Positions 45,942 through 54,828 of a DNA stretch of 64,000 bases are shown one piece after another (position 1 is the stretch's first letter; each line of letters starts with the position of its first letter). This DNA comes from Planctomycetota bacterium (GTDB taxonomy: Bacteria; Planctomycetota; UBA1135; GCA-002686595). The stretch spans positions 69,239-133,238 of the forward strand of contig DUBE01000014.1 in assembly GCA_012960475.1 (NCBI GenBank), read 5' to 3'. The translations under genes and the position numbers were made by a program. The notes under the pieces are model-generated. The model made no database searches. It was not told where the DNA came from and saw nothing but the letters and a program-made list of their open reading frames with translations.

Positions 45942-46140
45942 AGTGTTCGCTCCGGGGGGCGGGATCCCGTTGGAGCGGGGTGGGAAGACTTGCGTCCTCC
46001 CGGGGTGGCCTCCGACTATAGGGCAGGGGGCGTCGGCGGCCGTCGCCCGCGGTGAAGGGGCGCCGGAACCAGGAGTGGTTCCAGTACGAACCGAAGTCCG
46101 TTGGCCTAGAGCCTATGCGAGATTCGGAAGTCTGTAAACC
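45942..46140 (-). ncRNA. Candidate structured RNA preceding the terminator
   Basis: This gene-free GC-rich stretch contains several stems on the minus strand: GGGAGGAC-GCAA-GTCTTCCC (a GNRA tetraloop on an 8-bp stem with one G-U, near 45990-46010), a 7-bp GGAACCA/TGGTTCC hairpin near 46071-46088, and a nested CGGGATCCCG inside GCTCC/GGAGC near 45950-45977. It ends in a canonical terminator. I looked for tmRNA, RNase P and SRP RNA signatures and found none. It may be the 3' end of the rhodanese transcript or a separate small RNA. Confidence 0.35.
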
Positions 46141-46184
46141 CCCCCGGTGGGCAAATCACCTAATAGGCCTCTTGGCCGCAAAAA

Positions 46185-46691
46185 TCAGCCTTTCCAGGCC
46201 TCAATGCCCCCATCGACACAGAATACCCGAGTGAATTGGTGGCCGATGAAGTAGCTCGCAACATCCAGGGAACGGCCCCCATCGGTGCATAGAAAGACCA
46301 GTTTGCTGTCCTTGGGCAGACCCATGTACTTGCCCGAATCGGAATAATCAAGGATCTCGGCCTCGGGGATCTGGTCCTCACCGCGCTCATCGGGGGTGCG
46401 CACATCCACAAGAGTGAACTCCTCTCCCGCCTCTAGCCAGGAGCGTACCTCTGCAGGAGATACCTGAATAGTGCCGTCCAGTTCCTGAGCCGTTACGATC
46501 GTCTTGATGATGTCGTTGATGTCCAGGATATTGTGATCCTTGGCAACCTGGGCCAGGGTATCTGTGGGCTGGAAAGCGCAGGCGCTACACCCCCCCATGT
46601 GATAGCGCTGAAAAAGGGCTCGCTGGGCAGCAGGAGCAACCGCGAGGATCTCCTCCATGGTCATTTCAGGGTGGATCTGCAAGTCGGTCAT
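46185..46691 (-). CDS. Rhodanese-domain protein with N-terminal DUF1858-like region
   Basis: This 168-residue protein has an N-terminal helical domain with Cys35 and Cys38 (GGCSAC), reminiscent of DUF1858/ScdA-type metal or cluster sites, and a C-terminal rhodanese domain with active-site Cys135 in LCTDGGR. It should transfer sulfane sulfur or report sulfur/redox status. ATG at 46691 is used; GTG at 46712 is in frame but less likely. It diverges from proS across 130 bases. Confidence 0.8.
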   Translation of the reverse strand: MTDLQIHPEMTMEEILAVAPAAQRALFQRYHMGGCSACAFQPTDTLAQVAKDHNILDINDIIKTIVTAQELDGTIQVSPAEVRSWLEAGEEFTLVDVRTPDERGEDQIPEAEILDYSDSGKYMGLPKDSKLVFLCTDGGRSLDVASYFIGHQFTRVFCVDGGIEAWKG

Positions 46692-46821
46692 GGAATCAGA
46701 GGGGTAGGGCACTGGCCTTATTCTACCCCAAGGGGGACGGACTCAGAGCCAGGACCCCCATCCCAGCCTACTACCCTCTTGATACTGGTTCTCCCCTGCG
46801 CCAGCCAGCAACCTAGATTTC

Positions 46822-48294
46822 ATGTCCAAATCACCAATCACACCCCGCGCCGAAGGCTACGCCCAGTGGTTCCAGGATGTCATCGCCCAAGCCCAGTTGG
46901 CAGAAGTTGCCGGCGTCGTCAAAGGCTGCATGGTCATCAGGCCCCACGGTTATGCGATTTGGGAGGCCATACAACAGGACCTCGACCGACGCTTCAAGGC
47001 CACCGGACACAAGAACGCATGCTTCCCCCTTCTGATTCCCATGAGCTTCATAAAGAAGGAAGCGGAACATGTGGAAGGCTTCGCGCCAGAACTCGCAGTT
47101 GTAACCCACGCAGGGGGCAAGGAACTCGAAGAGCCCTATGTAATCCGCCCCACCTCGGAGACCATCGTTGGTCACTTCTTCAGTCGTTGGATCGACTCCC
47201 ACCGGGATCTGCCCCTACTGATCAATCAGTGGGCCAACGTCATGCGTTGGGAGTTACGCACGCGCCTTTTTCTGCGCACGAGCGAGTTCCTCTGGCAAGA
47301 AGGCCACACCGCGCACTCAACCCATGAGGAGGCCACCGATGAGGTAGAGCGCATGCTGCGCGTCTACCGCGACCACATGTGGGAGGTACTGGCAGTGCCA
47401 GTAATCTGCGGAATCAAGAGCGCCCATGAGCGCTTTGCTGGAGCGCTGGAGACCCAAACTGTGGAGGGCATGATGCAGGACGGCAAAGCTCTGCAGTGCG
47501 GTACGAGTCACGACCTGGGCCAGAACTTCGGCAAGGCTTTTGATGTGATGTTCCAGAACGAAGAAGGCGAGCGCGAGTACGTCTGGCAGACTTCCTGGGG
47601 TGTCTCCACGCGCTTGATCGGCGCCCTGATCATGACGCATTCCGACGACGAGGGACTCGTCTTGCCGCCACGAGTCGCTCCCATCCATGTAGTTGTCGTA
47701 CCGATCTTCCGGAAGACAGAAGAGCGGGACGCAGTCTTTGCTGCCGCCGACAAGATCGCCGAGGGTCTGCGCGATGACGGCCTGATCGTGGAAGTGGACA
47801 AGCGCGAGGGCATGAAACCCGGTGCAAAGTACTTCGACTGGGAACGCAAAGGCGTCCCCATGAGACTGGAGTTGGGACCTCGCGACCTTGAGCAGAAAGC
47901 CGTGATGTGCAAGATGCGTATCGCAGAGTTGGACGAGCGAGGTCGGGGCAAGAAGGAGATCCTCTCCTGGGAATCCCTTGGGGAGGAAGTGGGCAAGCGC
48001 CTCGATGCCTTCCAAGAATTCCTGCTTGAGCGAGCCCTTTCATTCCGCAAGGCCAACGAGGTGGAAGTCGACACTTGGGAAGAGTTTGAGGCGGTATTCG
48101 CCAACGGGCAGTCCAAGTTTGTCTGGGCCCACTGGGATGGCACCACAGAAACAGAGCTGGCCATCAAAGATGCGACTAAAGCTACCGTGCGGTGCATTCC
48201 CCTTGAGGACGAAGGCTACGATGCTTCTGAGGGCAAGTGCATCAAGAGCGGCAAGCCCAGCGCCCAGCGAGTGCTGTTTGCCAAGAACTACTAG
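46822..48294 (+). CDS. proS: Prolyl-tRNA synthetase, archaeal/eukaryal type
   Basis: This 490-residue class II synthetase charges tRNA-Pro. Motif 1 and 2 regions are visible as RPTSETIV and [16 protein letters not shown], and the anticodon-binding region begins near [17 protein letters not shown]. It lacks the editing insertion of the bacterial type and ends in the KxYxCIKSG-like tail ([14 protein letters not shown]) of the archaeal type. This form is found in a minority of bacteria. Confidence 0.95.
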   Translation: MSKSPITPRAEGYAQWFQDVIAQAQLAEVAGVVKGCMVIRPHGYAIWEAIQQDLDRRFKATGHKNACFPLLIPMSFIKKEAEHVEGFAPELAVVTHAGGKELEEPYVIRPTSETIVGHFFSRWIDSHRDLPLLINQWANVMRWELRTRLFLRTSEFLWQEGHTAHSTHEEATDEVERMLRVYRDHMWEVLAVPVICGIKSAHERFAGALETQTVEGMMQDGKALQCGTSHDLGQNFGKAFDVMFQNEEGEREYVWQTSWGVSTRLIGALIMTHSDDEGLVLPPRVAPIHVVVVPIFRKTEERDAVFAAADKIAEGLRDDGLIVEVDKREGMKPGAKYFDWERKGVPMRLELGPRDLEQKAVMCKMRIAELDERGRGKKEILSWESLGEEVGKRLDAFQEFLLERALSFRKANEVEVDTWEEFEAVFANGQSKFVWAHWDGTTETELAIKDATKATVRCIPLEDEGYDASEGKCIKSGKPSAQRVLFAKNY

Positions 48295-48371
48295 GCGCAC
48301 GCAGCCTGCGAGACTCTCGCAGAGAAGACCTGCCAACACCAAAGCCCTGCTCTTGCCTTGAGCCGGGTACC

Positions 48372-49514
48372 ATGTTGGTCATGAGGGTTGAAGTTGCAGT
48401 CTTGGGCGTAGGCGGTGTGGGCGCATTTGCTCTACGTGCCCTGGCACGGCGCGGGGTCAAGCCCCTGGGCATAGAACAATTCGTACCTGGACACGACCTG
48501 GGCTCCAGTCACGGAGGAACGCGGGTCTATCGCCACGCCTATTTCGAACACCCTGACTATGTTCCCATGCTGCTGCATTCATCAGCAGCCTTCGGAGAAT
48601 TGCAAGAGACTCTAGACCGCCCTCTGATTGTGCGCTGCGGAACCCTCTTGCTAGGGCGCAAGGATTCCGAAGTCCTGACTGGAGCACGGCGAGCCGCAGA
48701 AGAGCACAACCTCATGGTACGTGACTTGAATGCGGGAGAGTTACGTGCACGCTACCCTCAATTCGATTTGCCAGCGGACTTCATGGGCCTGCTGGAGCCG
48801 GGTGGTGGATTTGTCAGGCCAGAGGCAACAATCAAAGCCGCTGTGGAGGACGCCTGTCAGCACGGTGCCGTCCTGCGCACACGAACATCCGTACAGAACA
48901 TCCAAGAAGACCATCAGGGCGTTCATCTGACAACCGACAGAGGGGAAATCCACTGCAAGCGACTGATCGTTTGCGCTGGTGCTTGGAGCAAGAAGCTCTT
49001 GCCGCAAATCTCAACCAAGTTGCAAGTCACGCGCCAGCTCCAGGCCTGGTTCACAACTCCAAACCCGGCACCGATTCAGCCCGAACAAATGCCTACCTGG
49101 TTCCTAGTGCGCGATGGTGAGCCAGCCCTTTTTGGAATCCCCGCCGATCCACTGCTCCCGGGGGCTCCTACCGCAAAGATTGCAATCCATGGCCGGACCG
49201 AGAAGGCCGATCCGGACAACTTGACCCGCACCGTTTCCCCAGATGAGCGCAAGCAATTTCAAGCTTTGGCCAAGCGTTGGCTGCCGCGCCTCGCAGCAAC
49301 GGTGACTGAAGCCAAGGTCTGCATGTACACCATGACCCCGGATGAGAATTTTCTCGTAGACCGAGCACCCGGCATGGAACACACCTGGTTCGCGGCCGGA
49401 CTCTCCGGTCATGGATTCAAATTGACCCCTGCACTCGGTCAGGTGCTCTCTGATCTAGCGCTGGACGGAACGTCGGACTTGCCAGCCGAATTCTTGAAAC
49501 TGCGCGAAATGTAG
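48372..49514 (+). CDS. FAD-dependent oxidase, monomeric sarcosine oxidase / N-methyltryptophan oxidase type
   Basis: This 380-residue flavoenzyme has the dinucleotide motif GVGGVGAFALRALARRG near the N-terminus, GTRVYRHAYFEH (shared with MSOX), and Cys317 in KVCMYTMTPDENFLVD, the cysteine that covalently holds FAD in monomeric sarcosine oxidase. It oxidises N-methyl amino acids, yielding formaldehyde and hydrogen peroxide. ATG at 48372 is chosen, although 48381 is also possible. No folate-using partner lies adjacent. Confidence 0.87.
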   Translation: MLVMRVEVAVLGVGGVGAFALRALARRGVKPLGIEQFVPGHDLGSSHGGTRVYRHAYFEHPDYVPMLLHSSAAFGELQETLDRPLIVRCGTLLLGRKDSEVLTGARRAAEEHNLMVRDLNAGELRARYPQFDLPADFMGLLEPGGGFVRPEATIKAAVEDACQHGAVLRTRTSVQNIQEDHQGVHLTTDRGEIHCKRLIVCAGAWSKKLLPQISTKLQVTRQLQAWFTTPNPAPIQPEQMPTWFLVRDGEPALFGIPADPLLPGAPTAKIAIHGRTEKADPDNLTRTVSPDERKQFQALAKRWLPRLAATVTEAKVCMYTMTPDENFLVDRAPGMEHTWFAAGLSGHGFKLTPALGQVLSDLALDGTSDLPAEFLKLREM

Positions 49515-49524
49515 AGTCCGCAAG

Positions 49525-50961
49525 TCAGCGGTTCGTCAGACCGTGATCCAAGCTGATCCACACGCGGCGCGGGGTGCTTTGATTGCCCCCTTGATCTGTG
49601 GCCACATACCAAAGCTGCACAGCCTGGGGAAGAACGGTGGCAAAGGGAGTGGTCGCAGGTGGCAATGAGTAGGTGATTACGCCGCTGACAAGGTCGACCT
49701 GCGCGCTGCCGTGGCTCGGCGCACTGACAATCTGCACAGCGCCGGGACCAAATCGGAAGGGGCCTTCAAGATCATTCGCCAGCACATCGATTTGTGCGCT
49801 GCTGGCCCCAGGGGCAAGCTCTAGACGATCATCCATGGCCACTGGTGCTGCGCCTGAGAGTTCCACTGGCAAACGAATCCTAGAATCAATGGTCAGGTGA
49901 CTGAAACTACCGGGACCTTCGAATACCAAACGCGACAGACGATCTTGACGGATGTGACCTGCACTGATTCCATCAAGCGTGACTTCAATCACGCCCGGGC
50001 TTGCCAGGGAGAGGGCCACGTCCTGATTGGCATATTCCTGGGTCCAGATAAGGGAGTAGTCTGGTGCATCCTGGCCTGACTCGTCAGCAGCAAAGCGGCC
50101 GGAAGGGGCCTCCCAGGGACCGGAAGCCAGGTGGCCCCCTGTGGTATGGGCATTAGTCAGGCTAATGAAGCGTGCCACCACATTGCCATCCACGTGCATC
50201 TGTTGAATGTCCAGGATGGCACGTGGGGCAAGGATGCTCGCATCCAGATTCATGTTGGCCAGAGTGATGTCGCGAGCTTCGAAAGCATTGATCAGCACTG
50301 CCGAAGGAGGCACGCCCAGGACCTCGAGGCCCCACTCTGCCTTGCTCCAGGAGCCTCCCAGCACATTGACCAACGCCACCGAACCTACGGGGATATTGAT
50401 CGACAGCCGCGTGGTACCCTTCAGATGGGATTGTCCAACGCTGAAGATATTTCGTACCGGGTCACTACCAGTGAGATACAGCACGCCATAGAGCAATTCC
50501 GCGTCCCCGTTTGGAGGCAGAAAGGCGAGACTACCAGATTGCGTTTTCAACAAGGTACGAATGTACTCAAAGTCCAGAATGTCGGCCTTACGAGGAGGCA
50601 TCGAAGAGTTGCGGAACATGACACTCCCAGCAATACTCAGACTCAATTCTGCGGTGGCATTGCCGTTGCTCACGACGCCGTAGGAACAAAGCAGGTGCCC
50701 GCCACTGACCAACACATCATCGCTGGCCTGCAACGATGAATCGAGCGCCAGGCCGAACTGCGTAAGGTCCACCAACTTGTTGCCTGCAAGGCGCCCTTGT
50801 ACCGAGCTTGAAACCATGCGCACTCCTGTCAGGCCAAATAGATCAAAGTCTGACGCAACGCCCAAGGGACTGGACGGTCCCCCACCCTGAGCAAATAGAG
50901 AAGAGCCGACGAAGAGCGTGCCAAAGGCCAGATACTTAAAATAGAACGTGCTACGATTCAT
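49525..50961 (-). CDS. Choice-of-anchor A family secreted protein
   Basis: This 478-residue secreted protein has a signal peptide (about 1-25, ending SLFAQ). Its beta-helix-like middle (LGVASDFDLFGLTGVRMVSSSVQGRLAGN, then VLINAF and NLDASILAPRA) is typical of the choice-of-anchor A domain (TIGR04215). A cadherin-like segment with the VLANDLEG pattern follows. No anchor motif is visible at the C-terminus. It converges on the flavoenzyme with 10 bases between stops. Confidence 0.8.
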   Translation of the reverse strand: MNRSTFYFKYLAFGTLFVGSSLFAQGGGPSSPLGVASDFDLFGLTGVRMVSSSVQGRLAGNKLVDLTQFGLALDSSLQASDDVLVSGGHLLCSYGVVSNGNATAELSLSIAGSVMFRNSSMPPRKADILDFEYIRTLLKTQSGSLAFLPPNGDAELLYGVLYLTGSDPVRNIFSVGQSHLKGTTRLSINIPVGSVALVNVLGGSWSKAEWGLEVLGVPPSAVLINAFEARDITLANMNLDASILAPRAILDIQQMHVDGNVVARFISLTNAHTTGGHLASGPWEAPSGRFAADESGQDAPDYSLIWTQEYANQDVALSLASPGVIEVTLDGISAGHIRQDRLSRLVFEGPGSFSHLTIDSRIRLPVELSGAAPVAMDDRLELAPGASSAQIDVLANDLEGPFRFGPGAVQIVSAPSHGSAQVDLVSGVITYSLPPATTPFATVLPQAVQLWYVATDQGGNQSTPRRVWISLDHGLTNR

Positions 50962-51498
50962 GATTGAGAAGACCGAGTCAGGCCCGATCGCAAGTGAGAG
51001 GTGCCCCGGAGAGAGACATGGCGAGTGCCTCATACTGGGAGTCACCCATCGTCACCAGGGGGGCTCTCGATGTCAATTGCAATTTTGTAGAAATTGCCGC
51101 AAAAAGGCCTCCGGTAGCCCCAAATGCCTATTTTTATCCATGATCCCCGGCGATATGTAGCCTGCTCACAAGTTCAACCAGGGGAGCATCCGGGTCCCGA
51201 CAGGTCTTCTTCAGTCTCGCAATGGAACCCCAAGATCCTCAATCAGAGACTCATGGCGGCCCCCAAGAAACAGCGAAGGCCAGACGCCATCCCCCATTAG
51301 GCAGCGACTCGTAGATTTCACCAGACCCCCCCAGAACATAGCGGGTTTGTGCAATTGTTTTTCTCCGCCAAGACCAAACAGGCTATGTCGTTGTTCAATC
51401 CAGGTCCCGACGAAAACGGAGCCGCCGGCCAACCAATATTCTCTCAGCTGAGCCGACGGCTCTTCTTCGCATTCCCAGACAGGGTCCAGGCACCTCAA
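50962..51498. other. Intergenic region upstream of the choice-of-anchor A gene
   Basis: About 540 bases without a convincing gene: the longest frame starts at TTG and lacks any recognisable feature. The sequence is less GC-rich near 51090-51150, where a promoter for the minus-strand gene could lie, but I could not identify -35/-10 elements with confidence. Confidence 0.4.
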
Positions 51499-51891
51499 TC
51501 AAGGGATCCAGCAAGTGCCTTTGGCAGGCAAGCAGTCCTTATGGGGATCGAAGACCTGCACATGGCGGTTAGCCGACATGCCCACCGGCTGGGTGTCTCC
51601 CGCCTTCACCAGGTAGGTATCGTAGACCCAGGGGAAGAAAGACTGAACTTCAAGCATCACGTCACCGGGTCCATTGTTGGTGAACACCAACAAGCCAGCG
51701 CTGGCTGACTTTCCCACGTAGCCATTGCCACCGTCGGGACAGCGCCACTTGACAAGCACAGCAGGCTGACGGCTGATGCCTGAAGGATCACCTGCCTGAG
51801 CAGTCTCAGCATTTGCCTCTGAGTGCTGGACGATTGAGCCCAGAGTCAGGATTGCGGCACAAAGCAGGGGTAGTTTCTCTATGAGTAACAT
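51499..51891 (-). CDS. Small secreted protein, unknown
   Basis: This 130-residue protein has a signal peptide (LPLLCAAILTLGSIVQHSEANA) and a mature part rich in Gly, Pro and Asp, with three cysteines (two near the C-terminus, DCLPAKGTCWIP). The beta pattern around LLVFTNNGPGDVMLEVQSF suggests a small immunoglobulin-like or binding fold. No family is recognised. It is a single gene between the choice-of-anchor A gene and the molybdoenzyme operon. Confidence 0.6.
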   Translation of the reverse strand: MLLIEKLPLLCAAILTLGSIVQHSEANAETAQAGDPSGISRQPAVLVKWRCPDGGNGYVGKSASAGLLVFTNNGPGDVMLEVQSFFPWVYDTYLVKAGDTQPVGMSANRHVQVFDPHKDCLPAKGTCWIP

Positions 51892-52097
51892 GGCAACACC
51901 TTTTGGTTGGTTTCCTCAGAACCCGAGCACATCTCTCGGTTATGAGAAGAAGCGCGGCGCCGCTTCCAGATGTGACCGAGACCCGAGAATTCCCCTCTCC
52001 CCCGCCGCTTGGGCCCCGTTTTGTGCGTCTGGAGGCCCAGGGGCCGAAAAGCACCCTCGGAATGCAAGCCCTTCAGCGCGCCCGGATGGTCAGGGTC

Positions 52098-54818
52098 CTA
52101 GAACCTGTAGGCCGCATCCACCGGCCGATTTGGGCGTTTGAGATGCAAAGGTCGACGCAACTCGCCAGCAGCGGGGATCGTCCTCTTTAGCCACCGTTCA
52201 AAGACCAAGCGGCTCTGGGCTGTATCCACGAAGATGTCCCCGTAATTGTCACCCGGCGGAGCCGCCTCCACACGCACTTTCTGGTGCCAACAATGCATAC
52301 CGCTGGTGGGATCAGGCTGCACAGGGAAGGTCATGTTCTGATTGACACCAACCTCCTTCCAATGGACCTGAGCCATGTCAGGGTCCTTGCCTTCAAATGG
52401 TGCCGGTAATTCTGCCTGACGGAAGAGGAAGCTTGAACCGTCCCTCTCAAGGTTGACCCTCGCCGACGACATGATCTGCCCCCCCACTTGACGGTGCAGA
52501 CGCCAACGGCCCACGTGATGGGAACAAGCTACGACTCCTGGGTGAATGCCTTCGGTAATCCAGACTCGCGCCACAAAGTAGCCGATTTCGGTGTTGATCC
52601 GCGCAAGGCCACCTTGCTCAAGGCCTAATTCCATCCCATCACTGGGATGCACCCAAAGAGGATTGGTGTGACTGATTTCCTGCAACCACTTGGCGTTGGC
52701 TGAGCGCGTGTGGATCAAGGTCGGAAGGCGAAATGTAGGCAACAGGGCACGCTCGCCTGCAGCCAGGTCGAGGCCACCGTGATAGACCTGCGATCGGATG
52801 TAGCCAGGGGTAGCTTGATCTCCGTGCCCCCACTCATCCATGAAGTCAGCAAAGAACTCAAGCAGGCCCGAGGGCGTGTCAAAGCCCCTCACCTTGCGCC
52901 CATCCTTCAACTCCAGTTTGTCCCCAGGGTCGTCATACCGCCGTTGACCCCCGTAGGGCAGCGCGAATGCACCCTTGCGGCGCATGTACTCCAGGGGTTT
53001 GAGGTCTTCCTTGGCGGCCGCTTCAGGCAGGCCGGGGACCGAGTGATCGAACACATCGCTCCAATACTCGTCCATGGTCACGGGCTGGCCCGGGTGTTCC
53101 TGGGACTCAAACCACTTGCGGATTCCCATACTCCCGTCGGGATCGATCTTCCAGGTCAGGGCGATCCAGAACTCAGCCTCCTCCCAGACCTGGCCCGGAT
53201 TGGTGCCAAGGGTCGTGGAGCTGGTCTTGCCCTGCAGGCGCGCATATTCACGGCCAACGGGCTGACGAAAACCGATCCAGGCCCCCGCATGAGTCTCTTG
53301 ACTCATCAAGTCATGTCGCTCTGGCCCCAAACCCATGGGCAAGACCCAGTCTGCCCATTGTGCAGTCTCGTTCCAAGTTGGAGTCAAGGCCACATGGCAG
53401 CCAATACGCCCCTCTTCCTCGAACATCTCAATCCAAGAACAACCATCCGGATTGGTCCAAACCGGGTTGTAGACCCGTGTGAAATAGACATCGAGCTTGG
53501 AATCTTGATGACGCAAGAGGTGCGGCAACAAGAAACTCATCTCGTAATGCGCCAAGGGGTATTCCTTGGGAAAAAGCACCTCACTCCAGCGCTGATGCTT
53601 AGGGGGATTCTTGGAAGGCATGGGGTGCGCCTTATCCCAAGAGTTGGGATTCAAGCCACCAGGCGTTCCAACGGAGCCGGTCAGGGCGTGAAGCAGAAGC
53701 AATGCGCGTGCTGTCTGCCAACCACCCTCGTTACCCGCCGCGGTGTTACGCCAAAGATGACTGGTGAACTGTGTCCCCGCTGCAATAATCTGATCCGTGA
53801 GGTAACTGACCGTGTCCACCTCGACCTTGCACTCCTCGGCAACGAACTCCGGCGTGTAGCAGTCGTAGTCTTCGGCAATTTTTTCCAAGAAGCGCTCCAG
53901 AGTCCCTGCCCCGCCAGGGTCGCTCGCATCAAGCCAGGCCTTCCAGTTGATCCAACTGTCAACGAACGACTTGTTGACCGCATTCCTGCGCAATAGCTCG
54001 CGCGCAACCCCTAGGAGCATGGCAGCTTCGGTTCCCGGCCAAGGGGAGATCCAACGATCCGCGTGGGTCGTAGTGTTGGAGAGGCGCGTATCCACCACGG
54101 CGATCTTGGCGCCTTCTTCCTTGGCAGAAATTATTCGCTGGGCGTGGGGATTGAAGTAGTGGCCGGTCTCCAAGTGCGCCGAAAGCAACAGCACGAACTT
54201 GGCGTTGGCATAATCTGGCGAGGGTCGGTCCGCGCCGAACCAAAGGGTGAACCCCAGCCGCGCTGACGCGCTGCACACATTGGTATGACTGTTGTGCCCA
54301 TCAATGCCCCAGGCAGCGAGCATGCGCAGTACGAAGTGATCTTCCCCTGGGCGCCCCACGTGGTACATGATCTCCTCATGACGATCCTCCCGTAGTGCTT
54401 TCCCAATGCGCCCGCCAATATCAACCAGCGCCTCTTCCCAGGTAGCCTCTTCAAACTTGCCCGAACCCCGCGGTCCCACGCGCTTGAGGGGCATGGTGAT
54501 GCGCTCCTCATCCTGCACCTGATTGATGGTAGCAGGCCCTTTGGCACAGGTGCGGCCACGCGAACCAGGATGGACCGGATTGCCCTCGAACTTCTTGATC
54601 TGCCCGTCGCTCTTGTCCACGAACGCCAGAAGGCCACATGCGGACTCGCAGTTGAAGCAAATGGTAGGGACGCAAGCGAAGTGTGTTTCCTTGCGCTCAG
54701 GCCAGGCCTTGGGATCAAGTTCGACCCAGTCGTGCCAGTGCTCTGGAGGCGGCCCAACGGCCAGTTCCCAGGGGGACTTGCGTTGGTAGGGGCCTGATTG
54801 AGATGCGGTGTCGGTCAT
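52098..54818 (-). CDS. Molybdopterin oxidoreductase, DMSO reductase family
   Basis: This 906-residue catalytic subunit has an N-terminal 4Fe-4S site (Cys54, Cys57, Cys61, Cys91 in the CxxCxxxC...C arrangement), a Mo-binding domain (VCSASARLGFTLWFG with probable Mo ligand Cys182), and long MoCo-binding domains after that, ending in HCWHQKVRVE. No twin-arginine signal is seen, so it may act on the cytoplasmic side. Cys as Mo ligand and the pairing with an Fe-S/NrfD partner place it nearer polysulfide/thiosulfate- or nitrate-type reductases; the substrate is unknown. ATG at 54818 is 10 bases after the upstream gene's stop. Confidence 0.85.
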   Translation of the reverse strand: MTDTASQSGPYQRKSPWELAVGPPPEHWHDWVELDPKAWPERKETHFACVPTICFNCESACGLLAFVDKSDGQIKKFEGNPVHPGSRGRTCAKGPATINQVQDEERITMPLKRVGPRGSGKFEEATWEEALVDIGGRIGKALREDRHEEIMYHVGRPGEDHFVLRMLAAWGIDGHNSHTNVCSASARLGFTLWFGADRPSPDYANAKFVLLLSAHLETGHYFNPHAQRIISAKEEGAKIAVVDTRLSNTTTHADRWISPWPGTEAAMLLGVARELLRRNAVNKSFVDSWINWKAWLDASDPGGAGTLERFLEKIAEDYDCYTPEFVAEECKVEVDTVSYLTDQIIAAGTQFTSHLWRNTAAGNEGGWQTARALLLLHALTGSVGTPGGLNPNSWDKAHPMPSKNPPKHQRWSEVLFPKEYPLAHYEMSFLLPHLLRHQDSKLDVYFTRVYNPVWTNPDGCSWIEMFEEEGRIGCHVALTPTWNETAQWADWVLPMGLGPERHDLMSQETHAGAWIGFRQPVGREYARLQGKTSSTTLGTNPGQVWEEAEFWIALTWKIDPDGSMGIRKWFESQEHPGQPVTMDEYWSDVFDHSVPGLPEAAAKEDLKPLEYMRRKGAFALPYGGQRRYDDPGDKLELKDGRKVRGFDTPSGLLEFFADFMDEWGHGDQATPGYIRSQVYHGGLDLAAGERALLPTFRLPTLIHTRSANAKWLQEISHTNPLWVHPSDGMELGLEQGGLARINTEIGYFVARVWITEGIHPGVVACSHHVGRWRLHRQVGGQIMSSARVNLERDGSSFLFRQAELPAPFEGKDPDMAQVHWKEVGVNQNMTFPVQPDPTSGMHCWHQKVRVEAAPPGDNYGDIFVDTAQSRLVFERWLKRTIPAAGELRRPLHLKRPNRPVDAAYRF

Positions 54819-54828
54819 GATGGAGGGG

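Noticed and set aside
45942..46140. tmRNA, RNase P RNA or SRP RNA in the structured stretch
   Set aside because: Conserved cores of all three were looked for on both strands and not found.
51211..51498. 95-residue open frame on the minus strand
   Set aside because: Begins with TTG, has no signal, domain or ribosome site.
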